From the NCBI GenBank assembly GCA_944739405.2, contig OX123182.2, forward strand, positions 101,659,279 to 101,723,278: DNA of 64,000 nt, in the 5' to 3' direction. The notes beneath the pieces are model-generated. The model was not told where the DNA came from, did no database searches, and saw nothing but the letters and a program-made list of their open reading frames with translations. The stretch is from Euclidia mi (taxonomy: Eukaryota; Arthropoda; Insecta; Lepidoptera; Erebidae). The position numbers and the translations under genes are program-made. Below are positions 12,264-23,383 of this stretch, one piece after another (position 1 is the first letter of the stretch; each line of letters begins with the position of its first letter).

Positions 12264-12280
12264 ATTGCATCGTTGACCAA
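10970..12280 (-). pseudogene. LINE reverse transcriptase, 5'-truncated (copy A)
   Basis: A non-LTR reverse transcriptase fragment of 436 codons. Palm motif A is CDLSKAFDCVEHN (about residues 71-83), motif B is GVPQGSILGPFLFLIYINDL, and motif C is LFADDTSLIF with FADD near 160-163; all catalytic aspartates are present. The C-terminus ends YYTIKEFLNDKTPWG. The first few codons (MVNDA) do not belong to the LINE: they are read from the duplicated flank across the junction at 12263. Endonuclease and fingers are missing, so it cannot mobilise itself. It differs from copy B by only a few residues (for example M/I in SYGIxLWG and R/H in DLxNVN). The 3' untranslated region runs left to about 10045. 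Confidence 0.9.
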
Positions 12281-15200
12281 TTATTTCAAAATCAAACTAA
12301 CACTAAATGTCCTACAAATATCACACACTACACTAAAATTATTAATATTTTTTTACATTCCAATTCAAATTCAAATTCAAATTCAAAATCCTTTATTCAT
12401 TTGGGTCACAATGTGATGCTTATGAACGTCAAAATAATAAATTTATAAAATAATTACTTATACTCAAATTTAAAACATTATTACTGTATGCTTCTACATT
12501 TACATTTACTGCCACGTTCGCAAAGCAATAGGTAGAACCATGAGAAAGAACGGGCAATAAAACTCACGGTCACTCTTTTTCAAAGCCAGGTTTTGCATTA
12601 TACACAATTTACATTTTGTAAGGTGCTGCAACTGTTACACCTTCTATATCACTTGTATATATTTACTGTACATCATAATACTCAAGCATAATACTTTTGG
12701 TTAGCCTCAGAATAGATATGGTGAAACAGGAGCATCCACTTACATTATATATACCTAATAATGCAGGCAATCCGCGAAAGTGATCAGAACCATGATGGAA
12801 ATGATGCAGTTAAATATTAAAATCTAATACCAGCCCGCAAGACCGTCATCGACCAGTCATCGCAAGTAGCACCCGTTCACGAGTATGACGCATGTGCCAG
12901 CCATCATCCCTCTCGCCATATTAGAGGGACAGGGATGACCCGACACACGACGCCACCACAAGAAATGACATTTTAGTGAGCATGACGACAACGGTATACG
13001 AACCAGCAGTAAGAAACAATCTGTTGGTATACTGACCATGACCGCCAATTACCTCCATTTTCCAGATCGTTATTATTAACATAAGTTAGTGGAACGCGTG
13101 AAGGAATGCAAATGTAGAAAGAATTTTGTGAAGGTGACAAGTGAACAATGATATGATCAGAGATAAATAATGTTAAACTACATTCAACAAATCATAAAAA
13201 TATCCAAATCCTGCAAAAAAAAAATCATGTGTTCACGAGGCACCTCCACTTAACATGTAAATAAAATAATCGTGAGTTAAACAAGCCTAAGCCTATCCCC
13301 ACGGTGTCTTATCATTTAAAAATTCCTTAATAGTGTAATAACCCCTTTGTAAAAGAAAGTTCCTAATTGTCCGTTTGTATTTGTGCATGGGTAAATTCAT
13401 TATTTCAAGAGGCAATTTGTTGAAAAATCGTATACCAATCCCCGCAAATGAGTTCTGAACTTTATGTAGACGGTAGTTAGTTCCCACCAGTTTATGTTTA
13501 TTCCTTGTGTTCACGTTGTGCAAATCACTATTTTTGCGGTATAGAATTAAGTTTTTCTTAATGTACATTAAGTTAGCATATATATATTGCGATGCAACTG
13601 TCAATATGTCTACTTCTTTAAATTTATCACGTAAAGAATCTCTAGCACCTAACTTATAAATTGCACGTATGGCCCTTTTTTGAATGACAAAAATAGTCTG
13701 TATATCAGCAGCTGTACCCCATAATATTATTCCGTAAGACATTACGCTGTGAAAATAACTAAAGTAAACTAGTCTAGCAGTATCTATATCTGTGAATTCC
13801 CTAACTTTTCTAACTGCAAACGCTGCAGAACTAAGTTTTACTGCGAGACAGGATATTTGGGCGCCCCACTGAAGCTTACAATCTAAAGTTACACCTAAGA
13901 ATACGGTTGATTCGACTAGTTGAATTGTTTCCTTATTTAAAATTATATTAGTAGGAACACTTTTGACATTAGGCAAAGAGAATTTAACACATTTGGTTTT
14001 GCTTGAGTTGAGTATCAAATTATTTGTCGAAAACCAATCTAATACTTGTGCAAGAGTGTTATTGACGGTATCAAAGTTACTTAAATTACGATCAACTTTA
14101 AAAATTAGTGACGTATCGTCGGCAAACAAAACAATATCACATAAATTTTGTACAAAGAACGGCAAATCATTAATATATATTAAAAAAAGAAATGGACCGA
14201 GAATAGAGCCCTGTGGAACGCCCATTCCTACTGGCAAACCTAGAGACCTACTCCCATTAACATCTACATACTGAATTCTATAATTAAGGTAGCTGGCAAC
14301 AAGATTGAGTGCGGTATCTCTAATACCATAAAGTTTCAATTTAAGTAAAAGCGTATTATGTTCCACACAGTCAAAGGCCTTTGATAGGTCACAAAAAACA
14401 CCAATGGCATCCTTCGAGTTTTCCCAAGCATTAAAAATATGCTTTAACAAAGTTACACCGGCATCAACGGTGGAGCGACCCTTAGTAAAGCCATACTGTT
14501 CACTGTGAAATAAATTATTTGTGTGAAAGTGGCTCGCTAGTTGATGCAAAACAATCTTTTCAAAAATTTTACTAATAGCAGGCAAGATAGAAATTGGCCG
14601 AAAATTACTAGGGTCGCTCTTTGATCCCTTTTTGAATAATGGTATTACTTTACTGTGTTTCATTAGATCAGGAAATACTCCTGTATCTACGCATCTGTTG
14701 AATATTGCAGCTAAATATGGAGCTAAGCTAGAAATAATTTGTCGCACAAGTTTAACAGAAATGCCCCATAAGTCAACAGATTTTTTATTATTGAGCGTCT
14801 TGAATACCTTCAGTATGTCATTGGTGTCAATATATTTAAAATTAAAAAGCACATCACACTCATTCACATTGCCCCTAACCAACATTTCTGCTTTGTTTGG
14901 ACATGAATCTAGACAGCTGGTTGTGTTCACTGGTATGTTTATGAAGAAATTGTTAAATGTCTGAGCAACATCAGTTTTCCTAGTAATAATTTCACCATTA
15001 AATTTTAATTCATAATTGTTATCTACCAATTTAGCTCGACCAGTCTCATTGTTAATAATGCTCCAAGTAGTTTTAATTTTGTTCTTGGATTCTTTGATTT
15101 TATTGCTTAAATATAAGGATTTGGCTAAAGCACATGTCCTCTTAAAAACCTTTGAATAATTTCTAACATATTGAATAAATTCAGGATTAAAATTGTATTT

Positions 15201-15611
15201 CTTCATACCATATAGATCATACAACCTAGCTCTACTTTTGTATATACCTACTGTTGCCCAATCACAAAAATTTACTTTAATGCTCCTTGCAAACGTATTC
15301 AGTTTAAAAATTTTATTGTACTCATCATTAACAATTTTAAATAAGCATTTATATAATTCATCAGGATCATCAACGGTTAAGTCAATACTGGCGATCTTGG
15401 CAGCAACATCATTACTAAAGTGTTTTAGGCGAGCAGAGGTCATTGGCCTACATGTAATTTCTTGTACTTTAGGGGTTGTATTAGTTGGAATTACAACCTT
15501 TTGCCCGCAGTGATCCGATGTCAAGTCAGTTAAAACAGCCTTACTTAAATAAAGACAATTGCAAAAAACATTATCTAAGCATGTAGACGAATGTGACAAT
15601 TTAAATATGAG
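12264..15611 (-). mobile_element. LINE (Jockey/CR1-like), 5'-truncated, copy B
   Basis: This minus-strand element has its 3' end at the left (GAATTT-type microsatellite tail near 12363-12385; about 98 bp of apparent flank lies further left to 12264). A 900-bp 3' untranslated region follows, then ORF2. At the right it stops inside the endonuclease domain, a few bases before a 34-bp perfect palindrome. The palindrome may mark the 5' integration junction. Confidence 0.8.
13293..15599 (-). CDS. LINE ORF2: endonuclease tail plus reverse transcriptase (copy B)
   Basis: This 768-codon open frame begins within the C-terminal end of an AP-type endonuclease: TSDHCGQKV at residues 27-35 contains the conserved S-D-H of that domain. 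A linker follows, then reverse transcriptase fingers (SNFRPISILPAISKIFEKIV near 317-337), motif A CDLSKAFDCV near 403-412, motif B near 460-480 and FADD near 492-495, then thumb and C-terminus. Known relatives of the Jockey/CR1 group carry a full endonuclease of over 200 residues ahead of this, so the 5' third is lost. No frameshift or stop interrupts the remainder, indicating a recent insertion. The start given is merely the first methionine. Confidence 0.92.
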   Translation of the reverse strand: MSHSSTCLDNVFCNCLYLSKAVLTDLTSDHCGQKVVIPTNTTPKVQEITCRPMTSARLKHFSNDVAAKIASIDLTVDDPDELYKCLFKIVNDEYNKIFKLNTFARSIKVNFCDWATVGIYKSRARLYDLYGMKKYNFNPEFIQYVRNYSKVFKRTCALAKSLYLSNKIKESKNKIKTTWSIINNETGRAKLVDNNYELKFNGEIITRKTDVAQTFNNFFINIPVNTTSCLDSCPNKAEMLVRGNVNECDVLFNFKYIDTNDILKVFKTLNNKKSVDLWGISVKLVRQIISSLAPYLAAIFNRCVDTGVFPDLMKHSKVIPLFKKGSKSDPSNFRPISILPAISKIFEKIVLHQLASHFHTNNLFHSEQYGFTKGRSTVDAGVTLLKHIFNAWENSKDAIGVFCDLSKAFDCVEHNTLLLKLKLYGIRDTALNLVASYLNYRIQYVDVNGSRSLGLPVGMGVPQGSILGPFLFLIYINDLPFFVQNLCDIVLFADDTSLIFKVDRNLSNFDTVNNTLAQVLDWFSTNNLILNSSKTKCVKFSLPNVKSVPTNIILNKETIQLVESTVFLGVTLDCKLQWGAQISCLAVKLSSAAFAVRKVREFTDIDTARLVYFSYFHSVMSYGIILWGTAADIQTIFVIQKRAIRAIYKLGARDSLRDKFKEVDILTVASQYIYANLMYIKKNLILYRKNSDLHNVNTRNKHKLVGTNYRLHKVQNSFAGIGIRFFNKLPLEIMNLPMHKYKRTIRNFLLQRGYYTIKEFLNDKTPWG

Positions 15612-15645
15612 CCTTTTTCTGGAATACTAGTATTCCAGAAAAAGG
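15612..15645. repeat. 34-bp perfect palindrome
   Basis: Seventeen bases from 15612 are exactly mirrored by 15629-15645 (centre ACTAGT, no spacer). The match ends on both sides at the next base. It abuts the truncated 5' end of the LINE in 12264-15611. Confidence 0.95.
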
Positions 15646-16114
15646 TTTACCAACGCGTGTAAGGTAGATCCAACGTTATCCTGCAAATGAATGGAACTAG
15701 ATTTGAAAATTTTTTATACGTTGAATTAGCCTTAATCAAATTTTCCCCAACTTTTAGGATCGAGCTCTTTTGGGGGTACCCAAACTAAATATTTCAGATG
15801 AAAATTTTGATTGGATGAAAATTTAAAACAAAGTTCAGGAGTTTATATTTGAGTTCTTCTTGCTCGTGGATATACTTGGCAATATAAATAGAGGAACTTA
15901 ATCAACAGTTTCGAAGATAAGCTTGGGGAAGTAAATGTTCTTTCAGGGATGTTGTTCAAACATTTTATATCTGTATAGAGCATGTGTCACGTAAAAAATA
16001 GAACCAGATGGAACTTTTAACATGATGCCAGTAAAATAAATAAAAATGTAATAGTGCTTATTAAAATGTAATTATTCTTTATTGTAAAAAAATATTAATC
16101 TTGGTGATTAAAAG
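15646..16114. other. no gene seen
   Basis: AT-rich; no recognisable coding content or repeat. Confidence 0.5.
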
Positions 16115-16195
16115 AGTGGCTGTGAGTTTTATTGTTCGTTCTTTCTCACGGTTCTACGCCGTAGCACAACGGACGTAGCAATAAATATAAATGTT
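16115..16195 (+). repeat. fragment of LINE 3' untranslated region
   Basis: GTGAGTTTTATTG, CGTTCTTTCTCA, GGTTCTAC and a later GCAATAAAT correspond to the reverse complement of 10180-10255, the 3' untranslated region of the LINE at 10-15.6 kb. It is an older, plus-strand copy of which only this piece is recognisable. Confidence 0.55.
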
Positions 16196-17654
16196 CGCCT
16201 CGTCCGTGGCCAACGAGATAAATCATTTTGATACGAATAAAATCTCACATAATTTCATACGGAAAATTTACAAATAAATGTTCATTCATAAAGCTTTATA
16301 CATCTAAAGTATGTTAAAAAAGGGATGTCTAATATCGTAATGATGAAGAGAGTTTAATTAATTAACACGGATACTTTACAGTTTTGTTACTGTATCCAAA
16401 AAAAAATAAGACTATTTAAACCTCTGCCTTTATATTTTGAAGTTTTAAGAATAAATCAGTTCCATATGTGTGTTTGTTATTATTCCAGTCTCTATGAGTT
16501 TTCTTACAGAAAATGTCAATAACGGATTAGTTGACCTGAAAACTGCACCTGAGATCCCAGTATCAATCTCGATTGTGCTCAAGTATCTGTATACTAACGG
16601 ATCATTTGTTTAGGTAACTATCGAATATGACTAACGCTTTACTGCACGAGGTCAATAAAAATCACAAAATATAGGGTTCAATAAAAATATTTTCACAAAG
16701 TGGGACGATACTTTTATACCTGAGCCCGCTAACCCTGATCCAAAATTTGTTCAACTGGATCAAAGAAACTTCGACGTTGAGAGTGAAAAGTAGATGAAAT
16801 CATGTTACATACACTTAATGAATTCCCTCAACACCTCCACAATAAAAACCCAGGAAAACAGGATTATTTAGATTCCCCTTTTGGAGTTGATGTCATACAA
16901 CTCTCACTGATTACACAGATACTCCATCTGTTTCGTTTGTTTTGTAATTGAAATCCAATTCGTGGAAGCATCGATCAACTTAAATATTGTGACAGATAAT
17001 TTCTTTGAGAAAAAGTAAAAGTAATTTGTATCAGTATATTATTTGATGGGCTTGTAGGTTTAGTGTGTTCGATTTCCATTCAAGAATTGTGTGATTAATA
17101 CGCATGGTTATACGTATGTTCTGTTTCTAGATGTTATTCATTTCTGACGTGTACGTATTCGGAATTATGAACTTAAGTATACATAGGCTCTGCCCAGTTT
17201 AGAATCAGATGGCAGTGAATGGATGACCTCAAGATGTTATTATAATTTTAAATGGATACAGGTACCATCAACCTGTATGGGCTAATTTAATCTCCCTTTT
17301 TATTAAGAAAACACAAATTTCTGCTGAGCTCAATACCTCATAAAGGGCTTATCAGATAATACGACGTAAACATTGTTTCTTAAAATGGCACCTGATCCAA
17401 AATTGTCAAATTTGACAAACACGTTCGGCATTTTGACCAACAAAAACCTCAAGTTATTACATAGTCATCAATTAATGCTATTGCGTCAACTTTCAATTAA
17501 GTTAAAAAAAGGAAAAAGTGTGTCATCATGGAATAGATTACAAAAAATATGGATTGGGGTTTTAAAATGCGAAGCAAATAATATAATAACAATAACAATG
17601 TCATTTTGATGACTAATAATTTAAGCCTACATATCCGGTTTTGTTTCCGTGTGG
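16196..17654. other. no gene recognised
   Basis: A 78-codon frame at 17373-17609 and a shorter coding-looking piece near 16710-16790 (PANPDPKFVQLDQRNF) have no family that I recognise and no linking frame. Both could be decayed transposon coding sequence. Confidence 0.4.
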
Positions 17655-17882
17655 TGACGGATTAAGAATACGGAATGTCACCACCCCATATCATCCCGTG
17701 GGTGTCGTAAGAGCCGACAGAGGGACCATACTATGCAGAGAACAGCACTGTAAGAGAAGGAAAACTTGAAACAAACCCTTTACCAACCCGTTTGGCCAGC
17801 GTGGTATAGTAGGCCAATTCCTCCTTTCAAAGGAGAGGCCTAGTCCAGCAGTGGACTGTAAGGGGCTGATGATGATGATGAT
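17655..17882 (+). mobile_element. SINE family C, copy 1
   Basis: Landmarks are GGTGACGG, TCGTAAGAGCCGAC, AACCCGTTTGGCCAGCGTGG, GGAGAGGCCTAGTCCAGCAG and a GATGAT tail at 17868-17881. The full unit recurs at 35850-36075 (+) and, more diverged, at 32405-32650 (-). The 3' end resembles that of RTE-type LINEs of Lepidoptera, which would supply the enzymes for its movement. Confidence 0.8.
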
Positions 17883-18599
17883 CCGGTTTTGTTACGAGAG
17901 TCAACGCATAACATAACAGGGTTTAAGGGAACCGCTACAGAAAGTTGTAAGTAAAGATGTTTATTGACATATTAAATGGGATTAAACAACTTTTTGACCC
18001 ACTTAATTGAACTTTAAACCAGCCAGAACAATAATGGGCGTAAGCGACCACTACTTACCCTGTTGTACGATAAGCTAAATGCTAAGGTTTTGAAAACATG
18101 CCATAATTTACAAAGAATAGCAAAATTTTCATACCAAAACAACAAAAATGGAAATGGCTTGGTAAATAAGCCAACTGACGATTGAAATTTCGGCTCTAAA
18201 TCTTGTTTTATAATCACAAACAAAATCGTGAGCTTACAGCAACAGCATCGCAATTATTTATATTTAACTACTAAAAATCGTATCGGCATATCTCAAGGCC
18301 AAAAAACAAAGTGGGAGCTGCTTAAGTAATAAAATTATACTAACATCATTAAAACTTCGACAGTTGAAGCTAGACATTAAGAGGAGAAAAGTTTGTGTTC
18401 CAAAATGATGGCACATAACGATTTAACGATCTAACTGGGAATGAGACAATAGCCTACGTTTGTGACTTCTCCGCAAAGTTTATTGTCACAGAGAAACTAC
18501 CTACTCTGGAAATTTATCTACCACTGGTTGTTTATCAACAAGGAATATTTTAGTAGAACTACAACGATACACTTACGCCAAGTGCCAACGAATAATCCA
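17883..18599. other. no gene seen
   Basis: AT-rich, no recognisable motif in either strand. Confidence 0.5.
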
Positions 18600-18603
18600 A
18601 TCA

Positions 18604-19455
18604 TCAAAACATTTTAAACGCTGTTTCCGGAATTGAGTTCCATTCTCGCCGCGAATTATTCTCCTTTATGTCTTCTACCGATTGAAAACGGGTGCCACGA
18701 AGTAGTAATTTGAGTTTAGGAAAAAGAAAGAAGTCGGCTGAAGCAATATCTGGTGAATATGGTGGTTGCTCGATGGTATTTGTTGAGTGTGCAAAATCTA
18801 AGAATTTTCTTTCCACAAATCTGGCCTTTTGCGTCGCATTTGCTCTCTTAAACGCACAAAAAAAACAATGCACTTCATGAGTGTTGGATCGGAATTGACT
18901 TGTTCTAGCATGTCCTCAGCGACTCTCAAGCGATTGAGTTTTTGGAGAAAATTCAGATCTTATGGGACTAGCCGAGCGGCAACATGTTTCATACCCAAAT
19001 GATTAGGTAAAATGGCATGGATCGACTCGTGAGATATAGAAAGCTCGACGGTTTGGCCTCTATCAAAGTTGAATGAGGATTTTCAGTCACTGTTTCCTTC
19101 ACTTTTGAGATGTTAACTTCAGTTGCAGACGATGATGGCCTACCAGAGCGAGGCAAATCTCGACCGCTTTTTGTAACATTTTCATTAACTCCGAACACGA
19201 AATTCCATTGGCGCTGCAAAATTTAAGACAAACTCTGTGTTCGATGTTTTAGTCCATTATGAAATTCTCAATACACACTTGATATGATATAACTAAAAAC
19301 AGCACTGTAATTAAAGAACATATGCAACTCAAACTCCACGCCAAAATGGAAAACAGTTGTGCCAATCTAACAACAACATAAAAGAACAAAAAAAAAAAGA
19401 ATTTGGAACTATAAACAAATAATCCATCCCCGATACTTTTTTGACTCAATGTATA
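18604..19455 (-). pseudogene. mariner transposase, internally deleted
   Basis: Minus strand. A terminal repeat-like TACATTGAGTCAAAAAAGTA lies near 19452-19433. The N-terminal region follows (NIEHRVCLKFCSANGISCSE, from about 19250) with a stop at codon 3, then after a frame change the linker PRSGRPSSSATEVNISKVKE (19150-19090). Next comes LGMKHVAARLVP followed by a stop and NFLQKLNRLRVAEDMLEQVN (about 19000-18900). The C-terminal catalytic piece is PPYSPDIASADFFLFPKLKL (about 18770-18710), whose D is the third acidic residue of the D,D34D triad. The stretch with the first two catalytic aspartates is deleted between PTLMKCIVFF and ANATQKARF. Known mariner transposases have about 345 residues; here stops, a frameshift and the deletion make it inert. 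The left terminal repeat was not found. Confidence 0.88.
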
Positions 19456-20781
19456 AGGTTCTTCTCAATCAGAAGATCAGAAATTTATATCAGAAAATGT
19501 ATGCATTTAGCTTAGCAATCTGGTATTTTTCTAACACGAAGGACTTTATTTACCTACCCTGTAATTGCAGCGGGTAATTAAAACGGCATTATGTGCGCGA
19601 CTATAAGTTCTAACGTGTTATCATTTTATCTGAATAACGACGAAAATCCTTCCTACATTATTTAGATTGGTTTATTTTGTGATTTCTTGTTGATTCAGCG
19701 GCTTTATTTGGGTCCCATAAGTAACAGACATCAGGAAGTTTCAACCACTGAATTTTGCAAGAGTATTACCCAGTTTTTCGATAAGAACAGACTTTACATG
19801 TCCTTCGAGATCGTGGGATTGAATCTGAGACCCTTTGCGTAGCAGTCTACTGGTCTTCCCACTAGGCTATTGCTGCTATTGTAGTCATTGGAGAAGGTAT
19901 GTTATGTCGCAATCGAGTTAAAGATAAATGAGACATCCTGTGATCTCTGTGGATTATTCCAGCTGATATAAAATTATTTAGAATACTTAACTTTGTAAGA
20001 AACTACACGAACTCTATTAGAGGCCGATTATTAGTAGCTTGTACCCTTTAAAGTCCAAAGTTATTAGTTCAAACTTCTGTAATAAAATATCCAGTCTGTA
20101 AAGTTGTTTAATTTTTTATTTAATTTATATTTCTAAAATATAAAAAAAGCCTAAAACACGATAAGCAATTTTAAATCAAGCTTTCTTATAATAAAGCTTT
20201 TGAAGGCTAGACTATTTGTTGACATCTTAATCAAAATTTGAAAGTCATTTAGTGTTTTTAATTTCCCTAGAGAGCTTTTCTCGTTCAGGTAAAATTTATT
20301 TTAGTCCGGTATAAAAAACGGGATTTGGTCATCGTTTTGGAGATTGCGAATCCTTCGTCTTAATTTTGAGAGTCAAATCTGTCTTGGGTTTTCTATCCCA
20401 ATTTCCAATTTTAGCTGATAGTATAAATTTAAAAATGTGAGTACATGTACAAGAGATCTTTGCCTAGTAGTACTAAGCAAGTAGATATAGATGTGAGATT
20501 ACATCTTACTGTTATTATAAAATACAATGTACATATAAGTTTGTTACTCTGTCACGCAGAAACTACTGAACTTTATGAAACTGTTAATAAATCCAGACAT
20601 AAAAATAGCACATGGACAAATGTTTGTCCGGATAACTGATTCCCAAGCTGGCAAAGCCACGGGCTGAAGCTTCTCTGTATGTTTTCGTAATCGTAAATGA
20701 CGGACTCGAGTAAGAATCACTGTATATTGATACGTAACACTGAAAGTTTGATGTAATACATTTTATTATTTTTTATTTATA
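19456..20781. other. no gene; one SINE head fragment
   Basis: At about 19775-19880 the minus strand reads AGCAATAGCCTAGTGG...AGACTGCTACGCAAAGGGTCTCAG, the tRNA-like head of SINE family B. The rest is AT-rich without recognised content. Confidence 0.5.
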
Positions 20782-21019
20782 TAGACTCACGCCTGGGTCT
20801 CCGAAGGTGTAATATTACACCCACATTTCGCCATGAATTTTTAGGTCCCACGTAAAAGGGGGCGAGCCTATTGCCGTACCGGGCACATTACAAGACTCCG
20901 TGCTGCTACTGAGAGTTTCCTAATGGAAAACCCAATAACACTTTGCCCGACCCGGGAATCGAACCCGAGACCTCCCAATCCCACGCGCACATTTATGCCG
21001 CGAGACCAACGAGGCAGTC
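20782..21019 (-). mobile_element. SINE family A, copy 1
   Basis: Minus strand: the tRNA-derived head GACTGCCTCGTTGGTCTCGC with a B box at GGTTCGATTCC, then GGGCAAAGTGTTATTGGG, AGCAGCACGGAGTC, CAATAGGCTCGCC, and a 3' part CCTAAAAATTCATGG...GGGTGTAATATTACACC...AGGCGTGAGTCTATAT ending in an AT-rich tail. The segment CTCTGCCTACCCC present in sister copies is deleted here. Pol III internal A/B boxes are the presumed promoter. Confidence 0.85.
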
Positions 21020-21708
21020 TATTGGTCAGCAGGCAGGTGTAATGTTATTCATAGGTACTTTAAACAGCCTCTCCCAATTTCGCGATATCGTGGACCTAAT
21101 CTTGTTCGCAGGTAAACAAGATTACTTTCACAAAATCTCAATCTTCAAGTTTACATTCCACAAAACCAATGTTCGCTTCACGTTACCAATCAGTAACAAG
21201 CAACACAATTAAACTTTACGAGTAAAGTACACGTTCTTTCGTCTATAATTACAACGCAAACTACTCTACATGTTACCTCTTGAACTCACTTTAACTTTCC
21301 GTGTTCAAGTGATAAGTAAGTGCGAATGCTTCAATAGTTGCTAAAGTTTTTGGCTAAGTGTTTTCTACTTTGGCACAGAACATGTGCCAAACTGCTTTCT
21401 CCGGGACGTTACAACGTAGGTCGTTATTCATTATGCTAGACTCATTTATCTTTAACATTATTTTAGACTATAAAACTGATTAAATAGTTGTTGTGTCACG
21501 CTTACTCAAATATTACTCTTACTCGCTTACTCTCATAAGTCCGGAAATAGATTGGATTACGTTCAACTAACTCGACAAAGGTCATTGGTGTGGGTTACCC
21601 ACATAAACAATTTTTCACATAATATTTTATAGCTATTGGCAAATTATCAATTATTTTAGGAAGCTCATTAATGTAATGCAAAAGGTAAGATTTTTATTAC
21701 AAAATCCC
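21020..21708. other. no gene seen
   Basis: AT-rich; the 89-codon frame overlapping its left end mostly reads SINE sequence. Confidence 0.5.
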
Positions 21709-21892
21709 TGCTACCCTTTAACTATAACATAAACCACTTAGTACTTAAACCATGACTTAAACATTTGAAACTATCCATAAAGCTATGAAAACTGCAAATC
21801 ATTCGAATACCAAATGTTATCATAGCTTGGCTTTTAGAGGCACTGTACAAATCATCATCATCCTAGCGCTGTCCCGGTTGCGTTCCAAAACC
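21709..21892 (+). repeat. direct repeat, copy 1 (partner 23200-23383)
   Basis: This segment of about 180 bp, from TTTAACTATAACATAAACCA through CATTCGAATACCAAATG to GGTTGCGTTCCAAAACC, recurs 1.49 kb to the right. Only a few substitutions and small indels (AGTACTT and CAACAT) separate the copies. It spans both non-repeat flank and the tail of the RTE LINE, so it is a segmental duplication, not two insertions. Confidence 0.8.
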
Positions 21893-22195
21893 GGGTTACG
21901 CTTTCCGGCTATATCTCCTCCACTTCACACGGTCTTCATCATCCCTGGTGGTTAGTTATTTGGCACGCATATCATCCCTTACGACGTCAAGCCAGCTTTT
22001 CTTTGGCCTTCCCCGTTTACCGGGGCCCCGCGGAGATAGCATGGCAAGACATTTGTTGCAATTAAGATGCCGATTGGCGTAAGACGAGCCTGCACCAGCG
22101 TAGCCGACACTCTTGCAGTTTGTTAGCAATGTCAGGGACATGAGGACTACCCCGGATGCGGGAGTTTCTAATGCGATCCTTCCGCGTAACTCCAC
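21845..22195 (-). pseudogene. RTE-type LINE ORF2, C-terminal end
   Basis: Minus-strand frame 22195-21956 ends SPRGPGKRGRPKKSWLDVVR then DDMRAK and a stop. The basic motif G(K/R)RGRPKK.W.D.V..DM is typical of the extreme C-terminus of RTE-clade LINEs. Downstream, GATGAAGACCGTGTGAAGTG and a CATCAT/GATGAT tail reach about 21850. Upstream (right) only about 75 codons are recognisable. The element is severely 5'-truncated. Confidence 0.7.
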
Positions 22196-22249
22196 ACTAT
22201 ATAAATCATATTATTGAAGTAAATCTAAAGTCTCAAGAATAGTTTTTAT

Positions 22250-22610
22250 CTGCGTCCTCTTAGCATTATCCAAGTTGCAACCCCGGCTCCGCTTGATAGT
22301 CTAATCAGATTTGACTGAATGTTAGTTTTTCCACAGAGCGACCGCCTGTCTGACCTCCGCAACCCAAAAGAATATTACATGGTTTAGACTAGTGTCACTT
22401 TTATTCAGAGGTACTCTCAGAGATCTTTATGACAGCTGAGACCGACAACTTAACGCGCTCTCCGATGCACTGGGCAAACGATACCTAGTTAAACCAATTC
22501 AATACACACATACCTCCGAAAGTCAGTGGTTCGCGCCGTGGATTCAAATTCGATACCCTCCGCATGGCAGTGTTTTGGTATCTCCATTAGACTATTATCG
22601 TACGTCTTAT
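22250..22610 (-). mobile_element. SINE family B, diverged copy
   Basis: Minus strand: remnants of the tRNA-like head (ATAGTCTAATGGAGATACCAA, B-box region ATCGAATTTGAATCC), then CGTTAAGTTGTCGGTCTC, AAGATCTCTGAGAGTACC, CTAGTCTAAACCATG and GGCGGTCGCTCTGTGG. The order matches the complete copies at 31295-31665 and 38986-39356. Confidence 0.7.
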
Positions 22611-23199
22611 CAGCTTGTATTATCACAGGATTTTCCTAGTTTAGGAGGCAGGGTTTCCTATATTTAAGCTACCTTTTCTTTCTTTTTCTTCTTTTTTGGA
22701 ATGTATACACATTGTATTCTTGAATACTATACCTATATATTCTGTAACCTAATTTAAATGTTTTGTAACAAAGGTTGTTTGCATCAATAAAGTTATATTA
22801 AGCCCAATAATCCCATAAAAGAAAATGACGTCAAAAAATAAATAGGCCACAAAACAAATATAAATGGAACTAAAAATTTAATCCACTGCAATGGACGCTA
22901 CAAAGCGAATACAGAACACCCGAGGTTGGAACAAATATTTGCCAATCAGGCAAGGTGCCGACCCATGTGGGTTGATTGAGAATATTTTTCGGAAATAGAG
23001 AAATTGCCACGCCATCGCTTCAATTGAATCATCTGAAGCACACCGCAGTTTCAATCGGATTATTTGAATTAATATATGTTCGTTGTAATATTATAACAAA
23101 AACAAACTATAAACGAGGCACTATAGTTCATGTCTGTAGAAGATCTTCAGTGTCCATGCGTTAATATCGGTAACATACAAGACTTAACCTTTTTTTTTA
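22611..23199. other. no gene seen
   Basis: Pyrimidine-rich at 22660-22700, otherwise AT-rich; no recognised content. Confidence 0.5.
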
Positions 23200-23383
23200 C
23201 CTTTTAACTATAACATAAACCACTTAAACCATGACTTAAACATTTGAAACTATCCATAAAGCTATGAAAACTGCAAATCATTCGAATACCAAATGTTATC
23301 ATACCTTGGCTTTTAGAGGCATTGTACAAATCATCATCATCAACATCCTAGCGCTGTCCCGGTTGCGTTCCAAAACCTACGCC
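23200..23383 (+). repeat. direct repeat, copy 2 (partner 21709-21892)
   Basis: Second copy of the roughly 180-bp segment. It ends at CCAAAACC, where the two copies part into different sequence. Confidence 0.8.

Noticed and set aside
11640..14274. Two identical 103-codon plus-strand frames
   Set aside because: They are antisense shadows of the duplicated LINE reverse transcriptase.
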